Of a DNA stretch of 64,000 nucleotides, positions 43,518-53,112 are shown piece by piece (position 1 is the stretch's first letter; each line of letters begins with the position of its first letter). This DNA comes from Epilithonimonas mollis (GTDB lineage: Bacteria > Bacteroidota > Bacteroidia > Flavobacteriales > Weeksellaceae). Made by a program: the position numbers and the translations under genes. The stretch covers positions 1 to 64,000 of the forward strand of contig NZ_FRAM01000004.1 in the NCBI RefSeq assembly GCF_900142325.1. The letters are read 5' to 3'. Under the pieces are notes generated by a model that worked only from the letters and a program-made list of their open reading frames with translations, made no database searches and had not been told where the DNA came from.

Positions 43518-45617
43518 ATGAATAAGAAGGTGATGAGTGTTTTCGGGCTTTTAGCAATCAGTTTCGTCTGGGCTCAGAAAGATTCTCTCGGTCAAAAAAG
43601 CATAGAAGAAGTTGTGATTACAGGACAGTATAATCCTCAGTCTATCAGCAAATCGATTTATAAAGTAGAAATAATTAATGCGGAAAAAATCAGAAATATG
43701 GCTGCAAATAATGTTGCAGAAGTTCTTAACTACAGTCTCAATATCATGGTTACACCGGATACTAAATCTGGAAACTCAACTGCTAATATTCTCGGACTAG
43801 ATGGTAATTATGTCAAGATACTGATTGATAATATTCCAGTAGTTGGCGATACAGGATTAGGTAGCAACATAGATCTCACGAAACTTTCTCTCAACAACAT
43901 CGAGCGCATCGAGATTGTGCAGGGAAGTATGGGCGTAGAATACGGAAACGGTGCATTGGCAGGTGTTATCAATATTATCACAAAAAAGAATGATTCCCGG
44001 AAAATAAACCTGAAAGCGTCTCTCCAGGAAGAGACTGTAAGAAATAATTATGACTGGAGAATACGTGGAAAAGGTAGGCATTTACAGAATTTACTAATAG
44101 GTTATAATTTCAATGAGCATTGGTCTGCAAATATGAGCCTGAATCATAATGACTTCAACGGCTACAAAGGTTCAAAAGAGGGATACAAATACTTTGAAAG
44201 AGATAACATGCGTGGCTACGAATGGAATCCCAAAGATCAGTATGACTTCAATGCACTCATCAGATACAGTAAGAAAACAACGTCTTTATTTTATAAAATT
44301 TCTTATTTAAACGAAGTTTTCAATTTTTATAGTCCTGTAGTAGATCCAAAATCTCTATATGATGGTCTCGGCGGACAAACTTTTGTCAGCAAAGATCGGG
44401 AATACCAGACCAACCGTTGGATTCATCAGTTTAATATCCAGACGAAGTTAGGTAATATAAGATATGATGGTGATTTTTCTTACCAGAGCCAAAACAGAAA
44501 ATATTTCGATTACACTTATGATATACCAAATAGGCAAATGATTGACAAGAATGCAGAAAAATCTTATTATAAAACCAATGTTCTTTATTCCAGAGGGATG
44601 TTCAGCAATTTCCTTAATAATAAAAAATTTGATTTCCAATTGGGTTTTGAGTTGGATCATACCGATGGTTATGCGGCGTTGATCGCAGGCGATTTTTTCG
44701 GAGACAGTGTAACTCGCAAGATTTTCACTTATGCTAATTTTCTCTCGGCGGAATGGAATATCTCGGATAAATTTTCCGTCAGACCTGGATTCAGAGTTTC
44801 ATTCAGTAATCAGTTTGATAATCAAACAAATTATTCATTTTCAACGAGATTTAAGACTTCAGAAAACTCAAATATCAGGGCGGTCTTTGGCTCAGCAAAC
44901 CGATTCCCAATCTATGATGAACTGTTTACTTATTTCGTAGATTCTAATCATGATGTTCAGGGTAATAAAGAGCTTTCTCCCGAAAAAGGTTATACAATCG
45001 GTGTTTTCTGGGATCAGCATCTTGGAGAATTGGACGGATGGAATCTCAATTACAGCATTAGCGGGCTTTATCTTGATGTAAAGGACAGAATAGAAATGGT
45101 TCTGATGAAATTTCCTTCTACCTACAAATATCAGAATATCGATTTATATAAAAGTCTTTTGTTCTCTTCAAATATTGATCTTCGAAAGGATAATGTATTT
45201 TTTGGATTAAAGGCTTCTGTTAACGGTATTTCTCAAGAATTGAAATCGCTTTCCAATACTTCGCCGACCGATTTCAATTATTATTTTCAGATTGGGGCAT
45301 CTGCAACATATAAAATGAAAAACTGGAATACTTTACTGGCATTATATTATAAATATTCTGGAGCTGAAAGAAGATATATAAGTAATGGGAGCGGGTTTGA
45401 TCTGGGAAAGACCGCCAGTTATCACATGATGGATCTCATTGTAACACAGCCATTCTGGAAAAATCACTTTGAAATCTCAATCGGGGTTAAAAATATGTTT
45501 GATGTTACTTCTATCAACAATTCAGTACAGAGTTCCGTCGGACATGAGGTTTCTACAGGTGTAACAAATCTTTTCTATGGCAGAAGCTACCTGGCGAGAT
45601 TAACTTATCAATTCTAA
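43518..45617 (+). CDS. hmuR: TonB-dependent heme/hemoprotein receptor
   Basis: 699 residues. A signal peptide ends FVWAQ, followed by a TonB box-like EEVVITG. The plug domain (about 30-150) includes VEYGNGALAGVINIITKK, which is conserved in outer-membrane receptors. The rest is a 22-strand barrel with aromatic-alternating strands, ending LARLTYQF. Its place at the head of hmuR-hmuY-hmuT-hmuU-hmuV-hmuS makes heme or hemoprotein the likely substrate. The symbol is given by analogy with Porphyromonas and Yersinia. Confidence 0.85.
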   Translation: MNKKVMSVFGLLAISFVWAQKDSLGQKSIEEVVITGQYNPQSISKSIYKVEIINAEKIRNMAANNVAEVLNYSLNIMVTPDTKSGNSTANILGLDGNYVKILIDNIPVVGDTGLGSNIDLTKLSLNNIERIEIVQGSMGVEYGNGALAGVINIITKKNDSRKINLKASLQEETVRNNYDWRIRGKGRHLQNLLIGYNFNEHWSANMSLNHNDFNGYKGSKEGYKYFERDNMRGYEWNPKDQYDFNALIRYSKKTTSLFYKISYLNEVFNFYSPVVDPKSLYDGLGGQTFVSKDREYQTNRWIHQFNIQTKLGNIRYDGDFSYQSQNRKYFDYTYDIPNRQMIDKNAEKSYYKTNVLYSRGMFSNFLNNKKFDFQLGFELDHTDGYAALIAGDFFGDSVTRKIFTYANFLSAEWNISDKFSVRPGFRVSFSNQFDNQTNYSFSTRFKTSENSNIRAVFGSANRFPIYDELFTYFVDSNHDVQGNKELSPEKGYTIGVFWDQHLGELDGWNLNYSISGLYLDVKDRIEMVLMKFPSTYKYQNIDLYKSLLFSSNIDLRKDNVFFGLKASVNGISQELKSLSNTSPTDFNYYFQIGASATYKMKNWNTLLALYYKYSGAERRYISNGSGFDLGKTASYHMMDLIVTQPFWKNHFEISIGVKNMFDVTSINNSVQSSVGHEVSTGVTNLFYGRSYLARLTYQF

Positions 45618-45632
45618 AAACAATATTTAATA

Positions 45633-46736
45633 ATGAAAAATATAAAACGTCTGATTTTCTTTATTCTAGCACTTTCAATACAAGCCTGTTTTCCGGCAGA
45701 CGAAGATCCGGTAAAGGTTGCGCCAATATCTGGAGCAATTCTGAGTCCACAGGTCGGTGGCGCTGCTCAGCCCAATCAGGTATGGATAAAATTGTCAGAT
45801 TCTACAAAATCTGTCAATAAAAGAACGGATTGGGATCTGGCTTTTTATTCGGGGGACGAATACCGCGTAATTCTGAATTTTTCTGTAATGATGGGAGCCG
45901 GTAAAATCCAGAATGTTACCGATATTGATGCCGTGAAAATGTCAGATGTGGAAGATTTGATGAACAAAATATATATTGCTCCGCAAGAACCTGATACTGA
46001 GAAATATATTGATGATCCAGCAGGGCATTATCTCAGTCAAAAAACAGGAATCCAGGAAATCAAAGAAAATAATGAAGAAAATCCCATCTATCTCATCAAT
46101 ATGGGAAGGGATATCTATACAGGGACTATTCTTCCCGGAAGTAGCATATCCGGCGGAGAAAGCAGAGGGTGGAAAAAAATTCAGATTGTGAGAAATGGAA
46201 ATAATGGCTATAAAATAAAATATGCCAACATCGGGGAAACTGACCATAAAGAATTCATAATAACAAAGGATGCCGACTACCATTTTCAGTTTTTCAGTAT
46301 GACATCCGAAAAAACCGTAAGTATCCAGCCTAAAAAGAAAAACTGGGATATCGCCTTTACAATATTTACAAACTATGGCTATGATACTTCTGGTGTTTTC
46401 CAGGGCGGAACTTACATCTATAATGACTTTGTCCTGATCAATATTTTCAGCAATGTGGGCGCTTATCAGGTTAATATTCCAAACGGACAAAATCAGAATG
46501 ATATCTATAATCAGTTTAAACTAAATGATGTTGATGTCTCTAAATTTATCTTCAATGATCAGCGTGCAATTGGCGATCACTGGAGAACTGTTACTGGAAA
46601 TAATGGTGCACAAGTCTTTGCAGACAGGTTTTATGTTATCAAGGATGCGAATGGATTTTTCTTCAAGCTAAGATTCAGTAAAATGATGAAAGACGGTATC
46701 AGAGGGCATCCAGAATTCGAATATGAGCCTTTATAA
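45633..46736 (+). CDS. hmuY: HmuY-like heme-binding lipoprotein
   Basis: 367 residues. A lipoprotein signal ends at Cys19 (SIQAC), followed by FPADED, acidic residues expected of a surface lipoprotein. HmuY blocks WDLAFYSGDEYR near residue 68 and NWDIAFTIFTNYGYD near 245 indicate one full HmuY domain spread across the protein. HmuY lipoproteins capture heme (or take it from hemoproteins) and deliver it to HmuR. It follows hmuR by 15 bp. Confidence 0.8.
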   Translation: MKNIKRLIFFILALSIQACFPADEDPVKVAPISGAILSPQVGGAAQPNQVWIKLSDSTKSVNKRTDWDLAFYSGDEYRVILNFSVMMGAGKIQNVTDIDAVKMSDVEDLMNKIYIAPQEPDTEKYIDDPAGHYLSQKTGIQEIKENNEENPIYLINMGRDIYTGTILPGSSISGGESRGWKKIQIVRNGNNGYKIKYANIGETDHKEFIITKDADYHFQFFSMTSEKTVSIQPKKKNWDIAFTIFTNYGYDTSGVFQGGTYIYNDFVLINIFSNVGAYQVNIPNGQNQNDIYNQFKLNDVDVSKFIFNDQRAIGDHWRTVTGNNGAQVFADRFYVIKDANGFFFKLRFSKMMKDGIRGHPEFEYEPL

Positions 46737-46771
46737 AAAATTTAATCTATTCAAAAAATAAACTATCAAAA

Positions 46772-47653
46772 ATGAAAAATATAAAAACTGCTTTTCTTTC
46801 CGCAATACTTTTACTCGGAATTTCCTGTAAAAAAGAAGATTCGAAAATTGCAGCACAGGGAGAAAAGAAAACTGAAAAACCGGTTTCCAATCAAAGGATT
46901 GTGAGTGTCAGCGGTGGTGTTACCGAGATTGTCGCAGCGCTTGGTCATGAGAAAGAAATTGTCGGGACAGATGTTACGAGTACTTATCCGGAGACGCTTG
47001 AAAAATCGGCAGAAAACCTTGGTCACGTTCGATCAATGACTATAGAACCGATTATGGCGCTTAACCCGACATTGATTTTAGCTTCAGATAAAGATATCAA
47101 CCCGGATCTATTGGCAAAAATCAAAAATTCCGGAATTAAGCTGGAATTATTCAAACAGGAATTCACGATTGATGGAACCAAAAAATTAATTGACCAGGTA
47201 GCAAAAGCTTTAGGAAACAGCAATCAAAAAAGCTTATTGGATAAAATCGATACGGATGTAAAACAAATCCAGCCCATCGCTCAAAAACCAAAAGTTCTTT
47301 TCATCTATGCAAGAGGAAATATGCTGATGGTTGCAGGGAAAAACACACCGATGACAAGGATGATAGAAATTGCTGGCGGTCAGAATGTCGCTAATGATTT
47401 TGAAGATTTTAAACCACTGACACCAGAAGCAGTTGTCAAGGCAAATCCTGATGTGCTGCTATTTTTTACAACTGGTTTACAAGGTCCTGGTGGTATAGAA
47501 GGCGCACTAAAAATGCCTGGTGTTTCTCAGACCAATGCAGGAAAGCATAAAAATATAATTGCACTGGATGGCGGACTATTGTCGTCTTTCGGACCAAGAG
47601 TTGGCGAAGCTGCTTTAGGCCTTAACAAATTGCTGATCGAATCTTCAAAATAA
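46772..47653 (+). CDS. hmuT: Heme ABC transporter substrate-binding protein
   Basis: 293 residues. A lipobox (LLGISC, Cys19) is followed by KKED. Class III periplasmic-binding fold with QRIVSVSGGVTEIVAALG at the start, GHVRSMTIEPIMALNPTLI in the middle and a C-terminal domain (GGLLSSFGPRVGEAAL). Typical of HmuT/ShuT-like heme-binding lipoproteins that deliver heme to HmuUV; other cyclic chelates are possible but the neighbours favour heme. Confidence 0.9.
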   Translation: MKNIKTAFLSAILLLGISCKKEDSKIAAQGEKKTEKPVSNQRIVSVSGGVTEIVAALGHEKEIVGTDVTSTYPETLEKSAENLGHVRSMTIEPIMALNPTLILASDKDINPDLLAKIKNSGIKLELFKQEFTIDGTKKLIDQVAKALGNSNQKSLLDKIDTDVKQIQPIAQKPKVLFIYARGNMLMVAGKNTPMTRMIEIAGGQNVANDFEDFKPLTPEAVVKANPDVLLFFTTGLQGPGGIEGALKMPGVSQTNAGKHKNIIALDGGLLSSFGPRVGEAALGLNKLLIESSK

Positions 47654-47665
47654 AACCACAAACTC

Positions 47666-47703
47666 AAGGATTCGATATTTTTAGCCGTAGATGAAATCTA
47701 CAG
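47666..47703 (+). repeat. REP-like hairpin between hmuT and hmuU
   Basis: AAGGATTCGATATTTTTAGC is followed by the hairpin CCGTAGATgaaATCTACAG. The same layout (GAAGGATTCAATATTAAT + GCCGTAGGTgaaACCTATGG) occurs at 55557-55757. Confidence 0.6.
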
Positions 47704-47717
47704 AAAATTAAATTATT

Positions 47718-48758
47718 TTGAAATCAAAAAGTCTGACATTCTACACCATTATAGGCATCTTTATATTGATATTGATGATGATTTTAGCTTTAAAAACCGG
47801 GATCTATGATTTTGGTAAATCTTCAGCTTATGAAGTTTTTTGGAGATACATAAGCGGCGATGCTTCATTATCTCTCAGCGAAAAATATGTCATTTGGGAG
47901 GTTAGGGCTTCAAGAATCGTTATGGCCATATTGATTGGAAGTATGCTAGCCGTTTCCGGAACTATTTTACAGGGGATGTTCAAAAACCCGCTGGCAACCG
48001 GAGATTTAATTGGTCTGACATCCGGTGCAACGCTTTTAGCCGCTATCGCTATAGTTCTGGGACATACTTTCGAAGATTATCTCCCGGAATGGATAAGATT
48101 TTCTTTGGTAAGTGTTTCCGCATTTGTTGGCGCATTATTGGCAATGATTTTAGTGTACAGAATATCAACTTCTGCTGGGAAAACCAATATTGTCATGATG
48201 TTGCTGAGCGGAGTGGCTATTACTGCGATCGGTTTTGCAATTACAGGGATGCTGATTTATATCTCCAAAGACGAACAGTTGAGAGATTTGACATTTTGGA
48301 ATTTGGGAAGTCTTGCAGCGGCCACCTGGACGAAAAATACAATTCTCTTCGGTGTTTTATTGATTTCTTATTTTATATTACTGCCAAAAGGAAAAGCCCT
48401 GAATGCAATGATGTTAGGTGAAAAAGATGCGCAGCATTTGGGAATCAACGTAGAAAGTCTCAAAAAACAAATTGTCATTCTTACTGCATTAATGGTGGGA
48501 ACCTGCGTAGCGTTTTCCGGAACTATCGGATTTGTAGGATTGATAGTTCCGTATATTCTGAGGCTGCTATTCCGTTCGGATTATCATTTTATTTTACCAT
48601 TATCAGCCATTTGCGGAAGCATTTTATTGCTGTTTGCAGATACGCTCAGCAGAACCATTGTTGCACCTTCTGAATTGCCGATCGGGATTTTGACCGCTGT
48701 AATGGGAGGCCCGGTTTTCATCGCAATTTTGTTGAAATTTAAAAATAATTTAAGATGA
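47718..48758 (+). CDS. hmuU: Heme ABC transporter permease (FecCD family)
   Basis: 346 residues read from a TTG at 47718, because no ATG is available before the first span; the TTG lies after the repeat. About ten membrane spans. The segment LAVSGTILQGMFKNPLATGDLIGLTSGA and the EAA-like loop (MLGEKDAQHLGI) are characteristic. Pairs with HmuT and HmuV in inner-membrane heme import. Its stop overlaps the hmuV start by 4 bp. Confidence 0.92.
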   Translation: MKSKSLTFYTIIGIFILILMMILALKTGIYDFGKSSAYEVFWRYISGDASLSLSEKYVIWEVRASRIVMAILIGSMLAVSGTILQGMFKNPLATGDLIGLTSGATLLAAIAIVLGHTFEDYLPEWIRFSLVSVSAFVGALLAMILVYRISTSAGKTNIVMMLLSGVAITAIGFAITGMLIYISKDEQLRDLTFWNLGSLAAATWTKNTILFGVLLISYFILLPKGKALNAMMLGEKDAQHLGINVESLKKQIVILTALMVGTCVAFSGTIGFVGLIVPYILRLLFRSDYHFILPLSAICGSILLLFADTLSRTIVAPSELPIGILTAVMGGPVFIAILLKFKNNLR

Positions 48759-49531
48759 TAAAAGGCCATAAGATTAGTTACCAAAGTCAGAAAGTCAGTA
48801 TTTTAAAAGGTGTTGATATCAATGTTGGTTATGGCGAGTTTCTGGCGATCGTCGGACCCAATGGCGCAGGTAAATCCAGTCTTCTGAATGTTCTTGCCAA
48901 CGAGATCAAAACTGATCAAAAACAGGATATTTATTTCAAAGAAAAAATCATTTCCCGCTGGAATCTGGAAGAACTTTCAAAACATAAGGCCAAATTTTCC
49001 CAGCATAATGCGCAGGATATTCCGCTTTTGGTAAAAGATGTGGTTTTGATGGGGCGTTATCCTTATTTCAGTTCTCAGCCTGCTACTGAGGATTTTGTGG
49101 TGGTAGAAAAGGCAATGCAGAAAACAGATATTGTTCATTTTCAGGAGAGGGATTATAATTCGCTTTCAGGGGGAGAAAAACAAAGGGTACATCTTGCCAG
49201 AGTATTGGCTCAGCTGGACAATGATATAGCCCACAGACTGTTATTTCTGGATGAACCACTGAATAATCTTGACATCAAACATCAGCATAAAACTTTAGAG
49301 TTAATCAAAAAATTTACAAAAAACAACAATACTGCAATCGTGGTTTTGCACGATCTGAATCTGGCAGCCAGTTTTGCTGATAAAATTTTATTGATGGAGA
49401 AAGGCGAAGTTTTAGCTTACGGCCTTCCTGAAGAAGTGTTTACTGAGGATAAAATCAGCAGAGCCTACGGTTTTCCCTGCAGCATTTGCAAACATCCGAT
49501 CAATGAAAGCACCATGATTTTATTTGGATAA
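48755..49531 (+). CDS. hmuV: Heme ABC transporter ATP-binding protein
   Basis: 258 residues. Walker A GPNGAGKSSLL, signature LSGGEKQRV, and Walker B LLFLDEPLNNLD with the D-loop. The switch His is in VVLHDLNLAASFAD. It belongs to the FecE/HmuV group that energises heme import. Translationally coupled to hmuU through a 4-bp overlap. Confidence 0.95.
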   Translation: MIKGHKISYQSQKVSILKGVDINVGYGEFLAIVGPNGAGKSSLLNVLANEIKTDQKQDIYFKEKIISRWNLEELSKHKAKFSQHNAQDIPLLVKDVVLMGRYPYFSSQPATEDFVVVEKAMQKTDIVHFQERDYNSLSGGEKQRVHLARVLAQLDNDIAHRLLFLDEPLNNLDIKHQHKTLELIKKFTKNNNTAIVVLHDLNLAASFADKILLMEKGEVLAYGLPEEVFTEDKISRAYGFPCSICKHPINESTMILFG

Positions 49532-49641
49532 AATAACAAATTGTCGGAGAAATTCAAAAAGGATAATTCCAGAGAAAAAGAAATGATCTTGCAAAAACTA
49601 TATAAAATTACAATGTTTTTAACAATTAAAAAAGAATCAAT

Positions 49642-50664
49642 ATGAGCACATTAATAAATGTTTTAAAAGAAAAATGGAAAGCTCTGAAAGCAGAAAATCC
49701 ACATCTCAGAATAAGAAATGCAGCAGAACAACTGGGCGTAAGCGAAGCCGAACTTCTGCTGACCAATGTTGGAAACGGAACCACTGTTTTAAATTCTGAA
49801 TTTGCAGCACTTCTTCAGGAAATTGAAAAATTGGGAAAAGTAATTGCTTTAACGAGAAATGAAGAATGTGTACACGAAAGAAAGGGGATTTATCTGAACC
49901 CGGATTTCAGCAATCCGCACGGACAGGTTTTTGTGGGTGAAGATATCGATTTGAGAATCTTTATCAACTCTTGGAGATTCGGTTTTTCTGTTGTTGAAGG
50001 CGATAGGAAAAGCTTCCAGTTCTTCGGGAAAGACGGATTGGCACTTCATAAAATTTATCTTACCAAAGACAGCAACGAAACAGAATTTGATGCGTTGACA
50101 GAAAAATACAAAGCTTCTGAACAATCTTCCGAAATTGTCATCGAACCAATCGCTCCAAAACCGGCAGAAAAACCTGATTCGGAAATTGATGTACCTGGAT
50201 TCCAACAGGCTTGGAAAGATTTGAAAGATACACATGATTTTTTTATGATGACCAAAAAATTCGGCGTTAGCAGGACACAGGCTTTGAGATTGGCTCCGGA
50301 AGGTTTTGCTTATAAAATTGATAATTCCAAAGTTGTGAATGTACTTGAAGATGCGTCTGAAAACCAAATTCCGGTAATGATTTTCGTTGGAAACAGAGGA
50401 ATTATTCAGATTCATACGGGCGAAGTGAAAAAGACGCTCTGGCATCAGCAATGGTTCAATGTAATGGATCCTGATTTCAATCTGCATCTTGACACGACTA
50501 AGATTGCAGAGTCCTGGATTACGAAAAAACCAACCCAAGATGGCGAAGTAACTTCCGTGGAAGTCTTTAACAAAGAAGGCGAATTCATCATTCAGTTCTT
50601 TGGGAAAAGAAAGCCAGGAAATCCTGAACTTCAGGAATGGAAAGACTTGGTTGGTGGATTGTAG
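49642..50664 (+). CDS. hmuS: Cytoplasmic heme-utilisation protein (HemS/HmuS family)
   Basis: 340 residues, made of two similar halves (each about 165 residues, beginning LKEKWKALKAENPHLRIRNAA and WKDLKDTHDFFMMTKKFG), as in HemS/ChuS/PhuS. Family members bind heme in the cytoplasm and degrade it or pass it to an oxygenase. The C-terminal half keeps HQQWFNVMDPDFNLHL. It closes the heme operon, 110 bp after hmuV, and is followed by a terminator. Confidence 0.93.
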   Translation: MSTLINVLKEKWKALKAENPHLRIRNAAEQLGVSEAELLLTNVGNGTTVLNSEFAALLQEIEKLGKVIALTRNEECVHERKGIYLNPDFSNPHGQVFVGEDIDLRIFINSWRFGFSVVEGDRKSFQFFGKDGLALHKIYLTKDSNETEFDALTEKYKASEQSSEIVIEPIAPKPAEKPDSEIDVPGFQQAWKDLKDTHDFFMMTKKFGVSRTQALRLAPEGFAYKIDNSKVVNVLEDASENQIPVMIFVGNRGIIQIHTGEVKKTLWHQQWFNVMDPDFNLHLDTTKIAESWITKKPTQDGEVTSVEVFNKEGEFIIQFFGKRKPGNPELQEWKDLVGGL

Positions 50665-50685
50665 TTACATGTAATTTTATAAAAA

Positions 50686-50721
50686 GCCGTTCTATAGTTT
50701 TAATTTTAACTACGGAACGGC
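50686..50721 (+). terminator. Terminator of the heme operon
   Basis: Stem GCCGTTC/GAACGGC, with inner TAGTT/AACTA pairing, ending in GATTTTAT. Confidence 0.65.
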
Positions 50722-50812
50722 GATTTTATAGCAATTATTTTGAATTTTGATAAGTCAATATATTGCTTTGTCAATTTACTTTTCCCCATATTTGTAAAAT
50801 AAATAATACAAA

Positions 50813-51490
50813 ATGCAGGCATTACTTTTAGAGGACGATGCTGTCTTATCTTCAGAAATTGCACTTTTCCTCGAATCCAGATCCATCAAAACCGACAAAG
50901 CGGAAGATGGCGAAAAGTTTCTTGATATATTTTCTAAAAAACCTTACGACGTTTTTCTTTTGGATATCAATGTTCCGAAAATCAACGGTTTGGATATTTG
51001 CAGAACAATCAGAGAAAGCAATTTGGAAACGCCGATTATCATTATCTCTGCGTATGATGGTATCGAGGAGAAGAAAGAAGCATTCCTCAGAGCTGCTGAT
51101 GACTATCTCGTAAAACCATTTCTGCTGGAAGAATTGTTACTGAGAATCAATTCTCAGATGAGAAGACTCACACCAAAAACGGAGGAAAAAGAAAAAATAG
51201 TAGTTGAAGATTTGATTATTTATCCCGAAGACAGCAAGGTTTTCCGTTCAGGTGAAGAAATTAATCTGACAGTAAAAGAATTCCAGTTATTGGTTTTGTT
51301 AGCGAGAGCGAACGGAAGAACGCTTTCAAAACAATACATTTCCGACGAAGTTTGGAAAAACCAATTCCAATCCACCAACAATGCCATCGAAGTATATATC
51401 AATTTTCTCAGAAAAAAAATCGATAAAAATTTTAAAACAAAACTCATTCATACAAGACCCGGATTCGGATATTATCTAAGCCCGCTTTAA
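50813..51490 (+). CDS. OmpR/PhoB-type response regulator of the efflux locus
   Basis: 225 residues. Receiver with EDD at 8-10, phosphorylation Asp51 (VFLLDINVPKING) and Lys in YLVKPF. The C-terminal winged helix (about 128-222) ends in LIHTRPGFGYYL. It is 31 bp upstream of the sensor kinase gene and together they form a CusRS/CzcRS-like pair. Its likely target is the operon starting at 53113, which has three direct repeats upstream. Confidence 0.92.
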   Translation: MQALLLEDDAVLSSEIALFLESRSIKTDKAEDGEKFLDIFSKKPYDVFLLDINVPKINGLDICRTIRESNLETPIIIISAYDGIEEKKEAFLRAADDYLVKPFLLEELLLRINSQMRRLTPKTEEKEKIVVEDLIIYPEDSKVFRSGEEINLTVKEFQLLVLLARANGRTLSKQYISDEVWKNQFQSTNNAIEVYINFLRKKIDKNFKTKLIHTRPGFGYYLSPL

Positions 51491-51521
51491 TTTTATCATT
51501 CATAATTTATAATTAAAAGAA

Positions 51522-52886
51522 ATGTCATTAAAACGTAAAATCGCCATCAGTCTAAGCATCGCATTTTCCTTGATATTCGGGATTATGATGTTCGTGATTT
51601 ACGTTTCATTTAATGATTTCAGAAAAGATGAATTCCGGGAGAGATTCCAGAAACGATTGGTTTTTACCGTTAATTTTATCGAGAAATCCGGTGACTTTGA
51701 AAAAGAAGCACCCATTTTCTTTGATGAAAATTCAGACAATGTTCTTCTGAATGAAAATATAATGATTTTCGGCGCTGACAAAGGTTTGGTTTACAGTACT
51801 TTAAAAGACAAGAAAATCACTTGGGATCAAAGTTTATTAGACCGTTTGGACAAACAGAAAACGATATACAATGAGAACTCTGTTCCCGAGGTTTATGCTA
51901 CATTGAGAAATATTAAAGGTGAAAATTATTACATACTTACCAGTGCTCAGGATGTTACAGGACAGTCCAAACTGGCTTTCCTGAAGTATATGCTTATTTT
52001 TTCCTACATTGTCAGCATTCTACTGATTTGGTTTTTCAGCTATTATCTGGTTTCAAAATTCCTGGAGCCTTTGGAAATCTTGAAATCAGATATTTCCGAC
52101 ATCAGCGTTCACAAGCTCACAACGCCGGTAATTGTCAAAAACACAGAAGACGAAATTGGCGTTCTGGCAAAATCATTCAACCTGATGACAAGCCGGCTCA
52201 ACGACGTGTTCCAATCTCAGAAAGATTTCAATTCCAGTGCAGCGCACGAGATGCGGACGCCACTCACCAGAATGGCTTTTCAGCTCGAGAATTTGATTCA
52301 GCTGGAAAATCATTCATCAAAGACTAAAACTACATTACAGCAGATGTTGCAGGATGTATACCAGCTGTCAGACCTTACAAAATCATTGCTTCTTTTGTCC
52401 AAATTTGATAAAGAAGGCATTGCAAGCGTTTACGAAGAAGTGAGAATTGACGAAGTGGTTTTTGATGCTTTCGAAACTGTTCACCGCAACTTTCCGGAGT
52501 TCAAATTGGATTTCCAAATCGATGAAGAAAGCGTGGAAGATTCCATTTTAACTGTAAAAGGCGTGAAATCGTTGTTGGAAATTACATTCATTAATCTGTT
52601 TAAAAATGCGGCTTTGTATTCGGATAATCAGGAAGTTGATATTTCCATTAAGGAAACTGATTTTAGGATTATTGTCAACGTTTTTTCCATCGGTCCGGTG
52701 ATTCCTTTTGAAGAAAGAGAAAAACTTTTCGAAGCCTTTATGCGAGGCAGTAATTCTCAAAACAAAACCGGATCCGGCCTCGGTTTGCGCATCGTAAAAC
52801 GCATCCTGGAATACCATAAATCTGAAATTTCTTACAGTTCAGATTCTGATAAAGAAAACCTTTTCACTGTGATTTTCAATAAGTAA
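51522..52886 (+). CDS. Sensor histidine kinase with HAMP domain
   Basis: 454 residues. First span about 9-28, periplasmic sensor about 30-140, second span about 147-170, HAMP domain about 172-225. The dimerisation His is His242 in SSAAHEMRTPLTRM; the ATPase domain has FINLFKNAALYS and GSGLGLRIVKRIL. It is the partner of the regulator encoded just before it and resembles CusS/CzcS-like metal sensors, given the efflux genes downstream. The metal sensed is unknown. Confidence 0.92.
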   Translation: MSLKRKIAISLSIAFSLIFGIMMFVIYVSFNDFRKDEFRERFQKRLVFTVNFIEKSGDFEKEAPIFFDENSDNVLLNENIMIFGADKGLVYSTLKDKKITWDQSLLDRLDKQKTIYNENSVPEVYATLRNIKGENYYILTSAQDVTGQSKLAFLKYMLIFSYIVSILLIWFFSYYLVSKFLEPLEILKSDISDISVHKLTTPVIVKNTEDEIGVLAKSFNLMTSRLNDVFQSQKDFNSSAAHEMRTPLTRMAFQLENLIQLENHSSKTKTTLQQMLQDVYQLSDLTKSLLLLSKFDKEGIASVYEEVRIDEVVFDAFETVHRNFPEFKLDFQIDEESVEDSILTVKGVKSLLEITFINLFKNAALYSDNQEVDISIKETDFRIIVNVFSIGPVIPFEEREKLFEAFMRGSNSQNKTGSGLGLRIVKRILEYHKSEISYSSDSDKENLFTVIFNK

Positions 52887-53045
52887 AAGTTGAAAATATA
52901 ATATTGTTATTCTGAAAGCAACCTAACTAAGTGGTTTGACAAAGTCAGGCATAACAGTTTAGATTCCTAGAGAATGATGAATTGTGTACAAAAGTCTGTT
53001 ATCCATCAGTCCATTATCTAATATCTTCAAAACAATTAAGCTTTT

Positions 53046-53073
53046 TTTAAGCCTTATTTAAGTCCGTTTTAAT
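53046..53073 (+). promoter_or_regulatory. Three direct repeats upstream of the efflux operon
   Basis: TTTAAG (53046-53051), TTTAAG (53057-53062) and TTTAAT (53068-53073) are exactly 11 bp apart, each followed by a C/T-rich tail. OmpR-family regulators bind tandem direct repeats at this spacing. A -7-like box (CACCTTTG, 53084-53091) follows 10 bp downstream, so the repeats suit activation by the regulator at 50813. Confidence 0.5.
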
Positions 53074-53112
53074 CTCAGAAAACCACCTTTGCATCACCAA
53101 AACGAGATAAGA

